Shown: positions 5,829 through 11,713 of the stretch, piece after piece | Numbering within the stretch: the stretch's first letter is position 1 | How the letters are laid out: each line of letters begins with the position of its first letter | Assembly (NCBI GenBank): GCA_937899715.1 | Contig: CALCNX010000038.1 | Coordinates: 1 to 33,392, forward strand | DNA: 33,392 bases | Reading direction: 5' to 3' | Origin: an uncultured bacterium | GTDB taxonomy: Bacteria; Bacteroidota; Ignavibacteria; Kapaibacteriales; UBA4661 | Position numbers and translations under genes: made by a program | Notes under the pieces: generated by a model | Database searches by the model: none | What the model was told of the DNA's origin: nothing | The model's input: the letters and a program-made list of their open reading frames with translations, nothing else

Positions 5829-6775
5829 GCTGTTTGAGGAATTGGTTTGGCAATGACGGGTTTAGGTGTCCATCCGGCAGGGGCTTGGACAAGTATTGCA
5901 GCTTTCGGCACTTGCGTGGGAGCAGCTTGAGCGCGGCGCTCTGGGTTACTGCGGTTGTACACTTGCGAGGATTTTGCCCAATTATCCACCGCGACGTACA
6001 CGCTCGTGTACTTATCGCAGCCCTTGTAACCGTCGCGTCCTTCGGCAGCTTCCTTCGCGGCTTGGAGACCGTAAAGTATCACGAGACGCGAGGCTTCATC
6101 TACCGTGAGTTGCCGCTCAAGGCTGCTCAGTGTCGGCAGCGCGGCACAGAACTTTACCAGTTCGAGTGCCTTTGCCCGGTGCGGGTCGTTGCCGAGATTT
6201 TCGGGCGGCGGCGCAACCGCGCTTTCTTTTTCGGGGAGGGCTTCTGGGGTTGGGTCTTGATTCGCAGAATCTGATATATTTATATCTTTACTATACTCTA
6301 CTATACTATGTGGTTTACTATGTGGTTTTCCGTGCGGAAAACTATCGTTTTCCGTAGTTTCCTGTGAGTTTTCCGTATGGAAAACCCCTTTTCTTGTACG
6401 TTCTCCGGCACGAAACTTTAATAAACCCTCTAAAAGAGTCGTTAAAAGCGGGGAAAATAAGATGGTAGTTTTACCGTTGGAAAACTCTGTTTCCTGTGGG
6501 TTTTCCGTGCGGAAAACCCCAACTTTGCATCCGTATTCGATGACTTGTTGTAACGTTTCGCTCTCTGTTCCAATATCGGCTGCCATCAATTCCACCTGCA
6601 TTTCGCTCAACTCAACACGCATATAGTCCGCTGCGGCGAGAAATTCGAGAAGCATCATTGTGATACCATATCCGACAATACCGAACTTTTGACGTATTGC
6701 CTTGACAGCCAATTCATTACGGAAATCTTTGGTATGCTTAAAATATTCCGCATTAGTTTTGAGTGGTCGTGCCAT
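5825..6775 (-). CDS. Phage replisome organizer (DUF4373/Lin1244-Lin1753-like)
   Basis: A 316-residue protein from the ATG at 6775. The N-terminus (MARPLKTNAEYFKHTKDFRN, then IRQKFGIVGYGITMMLLEFL) matches the Lin1244/Lin1753-like (DUF4373) domain, a winged-helix found in phage and plasmid replication initiators. The middle (about residues 90-165) is a low-complexity linker with repeated (R/H)TEN(P/S)QET and KPHS units. Its DNA holds a repeat array (see 6289-6520). The C-terminal part contains a helical domain with VYVAVDNWAKSSQVY, typical of the helicase-loader part. It is expected to bind the phage origin and recruit DnaB, whose gene follows. The longer frame to 6859 overlaps the upstream gene fully. 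Confidence 0.85.
   Translation of the reverse strand: MARPLKTNAEYFKHTKDFRNELAVKAIRQKFGIVGYGITMMLLEFLAAADYMRVELSEMQVELMAADIGTESETLQQVIEYGCKVGVFRTENPQETEFSNGKTTILFSPLLTTLLEGLLKFRAGERTRKGVFHTENSQETTENDSFPHGKPHSKPHSIVEYSKDINISDSANQDPTPEALPEKESAVAPPPENLGNDPHRAKALELVKFCAALPTLSSLERQLTVDEASRLVILYGLQAAKEAAEGRDGYKGCDKYTSVYVAVDNWAKSSQVYNRSNPERRAQAAPTQVPKAAILVQAPAGWTPKPVIAKPIPQTA
6289..6520. other. Candidate phage replication origin: iteron-like repeats plus AT-rich tract
   Basis: Inside the replisome organizer gene are three copies of GTTTTCCGTNNGGAAAAC (6325-6342, 6368-6385, 6500-6517), each with 8-base inverted arms. The last two lie within a longer shared unit that also carries GTTTCCTGTG on its left (6357-6388 and 6489-6520). 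Beside them is an AT-rich stretch with tandem repeats: TACTATACT at 6289-6297 and 6299-6307, and ACTATGTGGTTT at 6305-6316 and 6317-6328. Phage lambda and many lambdoid or Gram-positive phages keep their origin in the linker of the initiator gene, as here. The origin role is inference. Confidence 0.55.
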
Positions 6776-7289
6776 AACGAAGGAAATAATTGTGCGAAAA
6801 AATATCGGGATGCTTGCCAAAACGCTCGGTTTCAGTGAGCATCCCGTTGTAGTGCGCACGGTTGATAATGTTCAGCGCAAGAGTATCTTGCGTCGTGTCG
6901 TTGTAGTATTGCGGAAGCGGAACGGAAATAAACCCGAAAATCTCACCGCAATAGCGCACCCGTCGTACCAGTTCTGAGATATGCAGCACCTCGTTCACAC
7001 CAAACACACACGCCCAGAATACCTCTTCCGAAATGCGCTCCGTAGGCGCTTCCGCATCAGGCTGTGAACATTGTTTCGCAGCCTGCATAGGCTCTTCTAT
7101 GAGCGGTTCAGGCTCTTTTGTGAGCGACTCTGGAATAGGTAATACCGAAGGCAGTGGAGTTTCAATCTCGATGGCTGCATTTGGCTGCTGTTTTTGAGGA
7201 GTGTACTTTGTACGGAAGCCACGCAAGCGTTCATCCAAGCGGTGTTTCGCTTGTTCTTCTATGTTGAATAGTGCAAGAGTGGCTTCCAT
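6753..7289 (-). CDS. Phage protein of the replication region, unknown function
   Basis: A 178-residue protein from the ATG at 7289. A longer frame to 7391 would overlap the SSB-like gene, so it is not used. The N-terminus is helical (MEATLALFNIEEQAKHRLDE). A Pro/Glu-rich linker follows (PEPLIEEP). The C-terminal part (SEEVFWACVFGVNEVLHISE, ending FSHNYFLRYGTTTQN) looks folded. No family is recognised. It lies between the SSB-like gene and the replisome organizer, overlapping the latter by 23 bases, so a replication accessory role is reasonable. Confidence 0.6.
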   Translation of the reverse strand: MEATLALFNIEEQAKHRLDERLRGFRTKYTPQKQQPNAAIEIETPLPSVLPIPESLTKEPEPLIEEPMQAAKQCSQPDAEAPTERISEEVFWACVFGVNEVLHISELVRRVRYCGEIFGFISVPLPQYYNDTTQDTLALNIINRAHYNGMLTETERFGKHPDIFSHNYFLRYGTTTQN

Positions 7290-7317
7290 TGCGAGGTCGT
7301 TTATTGGTGTTATCGGG

Positions 7318-8070
7318 TTAAAACGGAATGTCGTCGTCGGTCGGGAAAGGAATGGCTTCATCCAACACTCGTGAGGTGCTTCGTGGAACACTGACTGTAC
7401 CGTTGTTCGTTGGAAACGGGACGTAATCAGCAGCAGCGCTCCTTTCGGGTAAAGCTGCTACGGGTTTTCTGCCCCATTCAATGTCCTCTTCTTTGGGCGA
7501 AGGTGACGCAAGAATACGTTGCTTGTCCATTGTACTTTCTACGAGTTCCTTGCGGTCGTAGCGTGAGGGCAGCTTTGCTTGCACCTCCGGCAAGACCGTT
7601 TCGCGGAACCAGTTTGTGCGCTCGGTGTAGTCAACTACCGTCTCGCCGGACTTGAGTCTATATTCTTCCGGCTTCGGCATCTGCTCTGGCTTATATTTCC
7701 ACTGAAGGTACATTTCATTGTGAAAAACTTGCATCTTTGCTTTGTCACCTTTCTCCACCATCTTCAAGCCGACCACGCCAAACTGAGCGTGTTCCACACC
7801 CGCAAGGCAATTCAGAATCGTTTGTGCATAACCGCCTGTAAAAGAGGTCTGAAAAATGAAGTCTTCATTGCTCGTGTGGTCAATAAACTTCAACGAGAGC
7901 TTCGGTGCTGGTTTATTGTTGTAGGTGGCATTGATGTAGTCAATGCCCACCAAAAAGCCGCTTATGCTCTGCGCTGCGAACGCCTCTTGTTCTTGGCGTT
8001 TCACGTTAAAATGCGCAGTATCCTTTTCAACGGACACATAGGTCGGGGTTTTAACATCATTGAATCCCAT
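7318..8070 (-). CDS. Phage single-stranded-DNA-binding-like protein with a DDDIPF tail
   Basis: A 250-residue protein. Its last residues (FPTDDDIPF) are the acidic tip that bacterial SSB uses to recruit partner proteins. A similar YVPFPTNN lies about 35 residues earlier. The body (YVSVEKDTAHFNVKRQEQEA, INATYNNKPAPKLSLKFID, then DFIFQTSFTGGYAQTILNCL) is not a canonical SSB OB-fold by eye. It may be one of the diverged phage SSBs that keep only the tail. Residues 165-235 are a disordered Pro/Ser-rich linker. It is the first gene of the replication cluster and likely coats ssDNA at the fork. Confidence 0.7.
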   Translation of the reverse strand: MGFNDVKTPTYVSVEKDTAHFNVKRQEQEAFAAQSISGFLVGIDYINATYNNKPAPKLSLKFIDHTSNEDFIFQTSFTGGYAQTILNCLAGVEHAQFGVVGLKMVEKGDKAKMQVFHNEMYLQWKYKPEQMPKPEEYRLKSGETVVDYTERTNWFRETVLPEVQAKLPSRYDRKELVESTMDKQRILASPSPKEEDIEWGRKPVAALPERSAAADYVPFPTNNGTVSVPRSTSRVLDEAIPFPTDDDIPF

Positions 8071-8140
8071 GGTTTACCTCAAAAAATGTAAGTGTACAAA
8101 AAGTTGTAAATAGTGTACTAATCGTGCGGCTTTGTGCCAC

Positions 8141-8548
8141 CTATGCTTCAAATAACGGCTCTGTTTCGGTATCAAATGAACATTCTGAGGGCAAGGGCGC
8201 AATGATACTGCTCGTGGAAGTCAGAAAACGAGTGAGAAAATCTTCCAGTTCGGCTTTCGTTTTCTCGACCGCTTTCACCATCTCAAATTCTGTTGCCAAA
8301 TGCCCGCGCTGCTGGAGACTGTACACCAGCGCAACTTCGCCCAAACCACGCACACAATCGTTCAGTTCATCGGAGAGGTGGGCGTGTGTTTCGATTTCAA
8401 TTGAATCTTTCACCAAATGGTAGTATTTTTGTTGTGCCTTTTCGAGGTTCATTCTCACCTGTTCTGGCGTGAACCTTACCAACTTGACTTTCGCTCGTGA
8501 CTGCCGGATGTAGTGTTGTGCAGTCATTTTTCTTACAACAGTGGACAT
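8141..8548 (-). CDS. Helical phage protein of unknown function
   Basis: A 135-residue protein, all helical by inspection (FTPEQVRMNLEKAQQKYYHL, VKAVEKTKAELEDFLTRFL), with a disordered acidic C-terminus (DTETEPLFEA). The start could be Met 1 (8548) or Met 8. No family is recognised. It lies between the SSB-like gene and the tRNA pair in the early region. Confidence 0.55.
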   Translation of the reverse strand: MSTVVRKMTAQHYIRQSRAKVKLVRFTPEQVRMNLEKAQQKYYHLVKDSIEIETHAHLSDELNDCVRGLGEVALVYSLQQRGHLATEFEMVKAVEKTKAELEDFLTRFLTSTSSIIAPLPSECSFDTETEPLFEA

Positions 8549-8580
8549 AGAATACCTTTCGACTAAAGGTTCTGAAATTA

Positions 8581-8609
8581 CCGCCTGACTATTACCAGTA
8601 GTCAGGCGG
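8581..8609 (+). terminator. Hairpin with U tail facing against the early genes
   Basis: An 11-bp perfect stem (CCGCCTGACTA, 8581-8591, with 8599-8609) and a 7-base loop are followed on the + strand by TTTTGTTTG. It would stop rightward transcription, although every gene nearby is leftward. It may block antisense transcription or mark an antisense RNA end. On the - strand it has no U tail. Confidence 0.6.
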
Positions 8610-8618
8610 TTTTGTTTG

Positions 8619-8691
8619 CAGCGACAGAGAGACTCGAACTCTCATTCCACAGCCTTATATGGGGTGGTTCTACCGATTGAAATATGTCGCT
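8619..8691 (-). tRNA. Phage tRNA with a poorly paired anticodon arm (isotype unclear)
   Basis: The acceptor arm AGCGACA/TGTCGCT (8685-8691 with 8620-8626) and the T arm GAGAG-TTCGAGT-CTCTC are perfect, and the D loop has A14, GG and A21. The spacing fits 72 bases plus the discriminator. The anticodon arm is poor. With standard spacing the stem ACCCC/GCTGT has two mismatches and the anticodon would read AUA. Shifted by one base, CACCC/GGCTG has one mismatch, with UAU (Ile) but A at position 33. It may be a decaying tRNA or an unusual one. No CCA is encoded. Confidence 0.6.
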
Positions 8692-8757
8692 GACCTGCGG
8701 TTTACACATATTTTCGACGGACGCAGCCCCGCCGCTTAACACCCTGTGCTGGTGTTG

Positions 8758-8830
8758 TTGCGGTGGTGGGAATCGAACCCACAATCTCTTGGTTATGAGC
8801 CAAGCGAGTTTACCATTGCTCTACACCGCG
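8758..8830 (-). tRNA. tRNA-Met(CAU) with initiator-like features
   Basis: Cloverleaf: acceptor CGCGGTG/CACCGCA, anticodon arm CTTGG-CTCATAA-CCAAG, T arm GTGGG-TTCGATT-CCCAC, discriminator A. The anticodon is CAU. The acceptor has the C1 x A72 mismatch and the D stem the A11-U24 pair, both hallmarks of bacterial initiator tRNA. The first five and last bases match those of E. coli initiator tRNA. The three consecutive G-C pairs usual at 29-31/39-41 are reduced to two (U29-A41). C13 x A22 is unpaired. No CCA is encoded. Confidence 0.85.
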
Positions 8831-8878
8831 ATAAAAAAAAACTCCCCTACTAAGTTGTGTTCAGATGTGTGAAGTCAT

Positions 8879-9118
8879 TTATGCTGCATGACTTGTGTGT
8901 CCCCATGAGCCTTCTGTCAACGTCTCTTCTTTCATTCTTTCGACCACTCCGCGTAAGTAGTTAAGCCGCTTCTGGCGCTGATTGATGTGGTTTTGGTGAT
9001 AGAGCCATTCTCTTGAACCAAATTTGTATTCATCGCGGCGCTTGTACAGCTGCTGAATCTCCGCTTCGACATCAGAAACACGATTCTGAAAGGTGTTGAT
9101 AATACCGGGGCAAATCAT
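8879..9118 (-). CDS. Small coiled-coil phage protein
   Basis: A 79-residue protein from the ATG at 9118 (MICPGIINTFQNRVSDVEAE). The frame extends to 9220, but the extension (MGFLCVNLCC...) competes with a better frame on the same strand. The core (QQLYKRRDEYKFGSREWLYH) is a charged helical hairpin typical of small phage proteins. The function is unknown. It lies 48 bases upstream of the initiator-like tRNA in the same transcript. Confidence 0.5.
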   Translation of the reverse strand: MICPGIINTFQNRVSDVEAEIQQLYKRRDEYKFGSREWLYHQNHINQRQKRLNYLRGVVERMKEETLTEGSWGHTSHAA

Positions 9119-9239
9119 AGTCTGTGAGGAAAAGGTTGTAAGAAAAAGGCGCGGCTTGTAGCTCATGCACAAAAATAGAGTTAGTGCCGTACAGCATAAA
9201 TTCACGCACAAAAACCCCATCGCCGCGCTTGTTGTTCAT
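9072..9239 (-). CDS. Possible 55-residue phage protein
   Basis: Runs from the ATG at 9239 to TGA at 9072-9074. It reads MNNKRGDGVFVREFMLYGTN, then SIFVHELQAAPFSYNLFLTD. The composition looks like a folded protein, and it fills the gap between 8879-9118 and 9254-9400, overlapping the former by 47 bases. There is no family match and no strong ribosome-binding site, so it is less certain than its neighbours. Confidence 0.35.
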   Translation of the reverse strand: MNNKRGDGVFVREFMLYGTNSIFVHELQAAPFSYNLFLTDYDLPRYYQHLSESCF

Positions 9240-9253
9240 AGCGCCAACGGTGG

Positions 9254-9400
9254 CTAATCGTAGTGGTCGAGAATGCGTCGGATTGCCCGCTCGTTCAGCT
9301 TTTGCCGCACAAAATCTACCAGCATCCAGAACAGTTTGTTGAGCAGCAGTGCTGCTGCAATGGCAACGAGGCAGAGCGTCAAGATTTGAAGCGGTTTCAT
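9254..9400 (-). CDS. 48-residue single-span membrane protein
   Basis: Runs from the ATG at 9400 to TAG at 9254-9256. It has one hydrophobic helix (ILTLCLVAIAAALLLNKLFW) near the N-terminus and a basic tail (RQKLNERAIRRILDHYD). The start overlaps the stop of the excisionase-like gene by four bases, which supports it. Membrane location with the tail inside is expected from the charge pattern. The function is unknown. Confidence 0.55.
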   Translation of the reverse strand: MKPLQILTLCLVAIAAALLLNKLFWMLVDFVRQKLNERAIRRILDHYD

Positions 9401-9729
9401 GCGCGTTTCCTTTTCATGGCGTAGTTTGCAGCTTGCATCTCGAGTTCTGTGCCGGCAGCGCGGCGATTATTGAAAAGCCAAGCATCAAGGTCGGACTTGC
9501 GGAATTTCAAGCCACCACGCTTGAAGGAAGCAATTTCACCGTAGCAACTTTTTGTGTAGAGCGTCTGCTTTGCGATGTTCAGATATGCTGCGGCTTCGGC
9601 AACGCCAAGCACCATGTCTTGCTCTATCTGCTCGGTGGCGCGTTCCCGTACCAGTTTGCGCACTTCATCTTCGATGAGCGACTGCAAGAGCGCTTCAGGA
9701 ATGGAGATTTGGAGAGTAACGGTTTGCAT
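9397..9729 (-). CDS. Excisionase-like MerR-type helix-turn-helix protein
   Basis: A 110-residue protein. The N-terminal half (residues 1-40) is helical and charged. Residues 42-85 form a winged helix-turn-helix of the helix_turn_helix_17/excisionase type: GVAEAAAYLNIAKQTLYTK, then FKRGGLKFRKSDLDAWL. The F-x-R-x-x-x-L-x-F-x-K-x-D-L-D-x-W-L ending is the hallmark of this group. It may serve as the phage excisionase (directing integrase to excise) or as an early regulator. Position in the early leftward operon suits either. Confidence 0.75.
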   Translation of the reverse strand: MQTVTLQISIPEALLQSLIEDEVRKLVRERATEQIEQDMVLGVAEAAAYLNIAKQTLYTKSCYGEIASFKRGGLKFRKSDLDAWLFNNRRAAGTELEMQAANYAMKRKRA

Positions 9730-9732
9730 GGT

Positions 9733-9921
9733 TTATAGCTCCAAGACTGTTTCGCGTTTGGAAACCTTTATTTTCAGGCGTTGCAGCCCACATTCTTCAT
9801 CGTACTGAGGAAACGTCAGATTTGCCGTCATGCCCAGCGCCCGCACATCTATCAGCGCTTTGTTGAGTTTGGTGATAGCCTCTTTAAGGTTGTCTAGGAC
9901 TTCTTTTTGTGTGGGTTTCAT
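9733..9921 (-). CDS. Small phage protein of unknown function
   Basis: A 62-residue protein with an N-terminal helix (MKPTQKEVLDNLKEAITKLN) and a likely beta C-terminus (LQRLKIKVSKRETVLEL). It is close to its neighbours (3 and 8 bases), in keeping with one early transcript. No family is recognised. Confidence 0.5.
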   Translation of the reverse strand: MKPTQKEVLDNLKEAITKLNKALIDVRALGMTANLTFPQYDEECGLQRLKIKVSKRETVLEL

Positions 9922-9929
9922 GGCTACTT

Positions 9930-10226
9930 CTAAACGATTTGATGAAGTAATTTTTTGCGACTTACCTTGCCTCCAGTGCGGGTTGCCATAAATAATGACT
10001 CAGCATTTGGATACATCTTGCAGAGAACGACCTCGTTGAGCGCAAAATCCATTGTAATGTATCGGTTCCAGAGGCGACTCCATACTTTCACTGATACCCG
10101 TGTTTTTTCAGTGTGCTTGGATTTTTGAATTTCCACCACTTTAAGATAGCGCCCTTGTAAATGGGCATATTGCGATGAGAGTAACGTCCCGTGCTTGATT
10201 TTTGCGATGTGCATTGTACTATTCAT
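9930..10226 (-). CDS. Basic phage protein of unknown function
   Basis: A 98-residue, Lys/Arg-rich protein (MNSTMHIAKIKHGTLLSSQY, RYLKVVEIQKSKHTEKTRVS). The beta-rich, basic make-up suggests a small nucleic-acid-binding fold, but no motif proves it. Met 1 at 10226 or Met 5 could be the start. It overlaps the stop of the 10223-10468 gene by four bases. Confidence 0.5.
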   Translation of the reverse strand: MNSTMHIAKIKHGTLLSSQYAHLQGRYLKVVEIQKSKHTEKTRVSVKVWSRLWNRYITMDFALNEVVLCKMYPNAESLFMATRTGGKVSRKKLLHQIV

Positions 10227-10468
10227 ATTGCTACTCCGTTTGTTTGGTATGCTTCTTGTTGAGATTCAACGTAGTTTTCGAGGTCATTGTCGGAGCGCAA
10301 ACGCTCAAAAAAATCCGAGAATGCTTGCTCGGCAATGTCGGAATGATTGAGTTCGTACTTTGTTGCCAATTCTTTGATTTCTTGAATCCTTCCAATCGGC
10401 AGCGAAAAAGAAATGGATTCTTTCTTCTCCCATTCCTTTTTCTCTTTGAGAGATTTCAACTTTTCCAT
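10223..10468 (-). CDS. First early gene: possible ribbon-helix-helix DNA-binding protein
   Basis: An 81-residue protein. After a Lys/Glu-rich N-terminus comes ISFSLPIGRIQEIKELATKY and SDIAEQAFSDFFERL, a strand-helix-helix layout like that of ribbon-helix-helix proteins. It is the first gene downstream of the operator-controlled leftward promoter, where phages often place a regulator (Cro or antirepressor analogue). The assignment is from layout only. Confidence 0.5.
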   Translation of the reverse strand: MEKLKSLKEKKEWEKKESISFSLPIGRIQEIKELATKYELNHSDIAEQAFSDFFERLRSDNDLENYVESQQEAYQTNGVAI

Positions 10469-10517
10469 AAGTTTTTATATTAGGTTTCTCGTAAACTCTT
10501 TGCGAGGTATCTGGGTA

Positions 10518-10548
10518 CAAATATAAGTAGAATTATTCTTCATGTCAA
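10518..10548 (-). promoter_or_regulatory. Leftward early promoter, TTG-N20-TATATTTG
   Basis: On the - strand a -33-type TTG (complement of 10546-10548) lies 20 bases before TATATTTG (complement of 10518-10525). This fits the Bacteroidetes sigma consensus. It faces the early operon starting at 10468. One operator lies inside the spacer and a second touches the TTG box, so repressor binding would block it. Confidence 0.7.
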
Positions 10549-10579
10549 GAATTATTCTACAATATTGAAGAATTATTCT
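10529..10579. promoter_or_regulatory. Three-site phage operator (AGAAT-T-ATTCT)
   Basis: The 11-bp palindrome AGAATTATTCT occurs at 10529-10539, 10548-10558 and 10569-10579, with centres 19 and 21 bp apart (close to two helical turns). The rightmost copy ends four bases before the repressor ATG. The arrangement resembles the three-part operator of lambda. The likely ligand is the HTH repressor encoded from 10583. This is inference from position and symmetry. Confidence 0.75.
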
Positions 10580-10582
10580 ACA

Positions 10583-11008
10583 ATGGCTAAAAAAGCAATT
10601 AATCTTGAAATCGGAGCAAGACTTCGAGAGGCTAGGGAACAACTAGGTTTCCAGCAATCCCACGTTGCGGAAAAGGCTGGGGTAAAAAGCTATGTTATTC
10701 GTGATTATGAGCTAGGCGCATCAGGGATTTCATCTGAAGTATTGCAGGTGTTGCTCAGTGAGTTTGGAATCAACTTGAACTGGTTACTTTCAGGCGAAGG
10801 TGAGATGTATGCAAAGAATGAGGCAGGAGTAAAGTTAAAGAAGGCAAAACAGGGTTTAGGAAAAGAGCACGAACCAGAGCTAGTGGGTAATCTCTCGGAT
10901 ATGCCAGAATTTAATAAACGAGTTATAGACATCGAAGATTTGGAAACACTTGAGTCTCTTATCACAAAAATTAAAGGACAAACCAATGCAAACCCTAAAG
11001 GAACGTAG
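10583..11008 (+). CDS. Phage repressor, HTH half (XRE/CI type)
   Basis: A 141-residue protein. The XRE helix-turn-helix spans residues about 7-60: IGARLREAREQLGFQQSHVA, then DYELGASGISSEVLQVL. It is followed by INLNWLLSGEGEMY, a phrase typical of CI-like repressors of temperate phages. Unlike classical CI it has no peptidase domain; that is a separate gene starting 23 bases before its stop. ATG 10583 is preferred over an in-frame TTG at 10565, since the latter would place the start inside the third operator. It probably represses the leftward early promoter and its own. Confidence 0.85.
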   Translation: MAKKAINLEIGARLREAREQLGFQQSHVAEKAGVKSYVIRDYELGASGISSEVLQVLLSEFGINLNWLLSGEGEMYAKNEAGVKLKKAKQGLGKEHEPELVGNLSDMPEFNKRVIDIEDLETLESLITKIKGQTNANPKGT

Positions 11009-11456
11009 AGCCATCGGCAACGTAGAAATATTGGATTTTGATATTGCTTCCATGCCGATTCTGTGCAGTGTCCCATGCGGAACGCCCGAAGAATCGTTTG
11101 ACGATATTCCCCCCGAAGAACGCGAAACTGTTGGAGATTATATCTCACAGCACCCGAAAATGACCTACGTTTTTCGTGTCAAAGGCGACTCCATGATAGG
11201 CGCAAACTTGGAAAATGGCGATTTGGTATTTGTAGATTCCCAGCTTGAGGCACAGGATGGCGACATCGTGCTTGCCGATATTGACGGCGAAATGACGGTT
11301 AAGACATACCGCCTCAAGGTGAAACTGTGGTCACAGGAACCGATTTTAGTGCCGGAGAACCCTCGCTATGAGCCAATTCGCTTTGCTGACTATAATACTG
11401 TTAGCATAAAAGGCGTGGTAATTGGTCGTTATCACGGTGTTTCGCGTAGGAGATAA
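10986..11456 (+). CDS. UmuD/LexA-like S24 self-cleaving peptidase
   Basis: A 156-residue protein with a complete S24 peptidase layout. The likely self-cleavage site is C31-G32 (SVPCGTP). The nucleophile is Ser69 in RVKGDSMI and the general base Lys106 in EMTVKTY, 37 residues apart as in UmuD (Ser60, Lys97). GDLVFVD and GDIVLADIDGE are the usual strands. No DNA-binding domain is present. The overlap with the HTH gene implies coupled synthesis, so the pair may act as a two-part, DNA-damage-responsive repressor, or this part may be a UmuD analogue. An in-frame TTG at 10950 is an alternative start. Confidence 0.85.
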   Translation: MQTLKERRAIGNVEILDFDIASMPILCSVPCGTPEESFDDIPPEERETVGDYISQHPKMTYVFRVKGDSMIGANLENGDLVFVDSQLEAQDGDIVLADIDGEMTVKTYRLKVKLWSQEPILVPENPRYEPIRFADYNTVSIKGVVIGRYHGVSRRR

Positions 11457-11515
11457 AAAATCTTCACGTTTTGAGGCAGAAAAAGCAAAAAAAATGAAAA
11501 TATTGAAAAAAAGTT

Positions 11516-11543
11516 AGCCCTTACGCTGTTTGGCGTAAGGGCT
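11516..11543 (+). terminator. Strong intrinsic terminator after the repressor operon
   Basis: An 11-bp perfect stem (AGCCCTTACGC, 11516-11526, with 11533-11543) and 6-base loop are followed by TTTCTATTTTC. It ends the immunity operon and insulates the cargo genes to the right. Confidence 0.9.
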
Positions 11544-11647
11544 TTTCTATTTTCGACTTAGAGCGAAAAAAACGCCAGAATTAAATGTTGCAACAACGAT
11601 TGTAACGGGTTTTTCGTTACATCCGACACTAGCGCTCGCTTGCTTGA

Positions 11648-11659
11648 TTTTGTATATTA
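11648..11659 (+). promoter_or_regulatory. Putative promoter element TTTTGTATATTA
   Basis: This 12-mer lies 55 bases upstream of the DUF4041 gene. The same 12-mer occurs at 31348-31359 before the histidine kinase, and its first 11 bases at 20605-20615 in the HEPN promoter. The recurrence upstream of unrelated rightward genes suggests a -7-type promoter box. Upstream in the same gap are the palindrome TGTTGCAACA (11586-11595) and an inverted repeat TGTAACG/CGTTACA (11601-11621). Confidence 0.45.
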
Positions 11660-11713
11660 CGAGAAGTACAGTTTCTAAGTAAAATTTTTAGTATTCCGAA
11701 TACCACTCTATCT

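Noticed and set aside
6325..6517. CRISPR array from the repeated GTTTTCC units
   Set aside because: Repeats are too few and unevenly spaced, lie inside a coding gene and have no cas genes nearby. They fit origin-type iterons better.
10565..10582. TTG start for the HTH repressor
   Set aside because: This start lies inside the third operator. ATG 10583 gives a standard repressor N-terminus.
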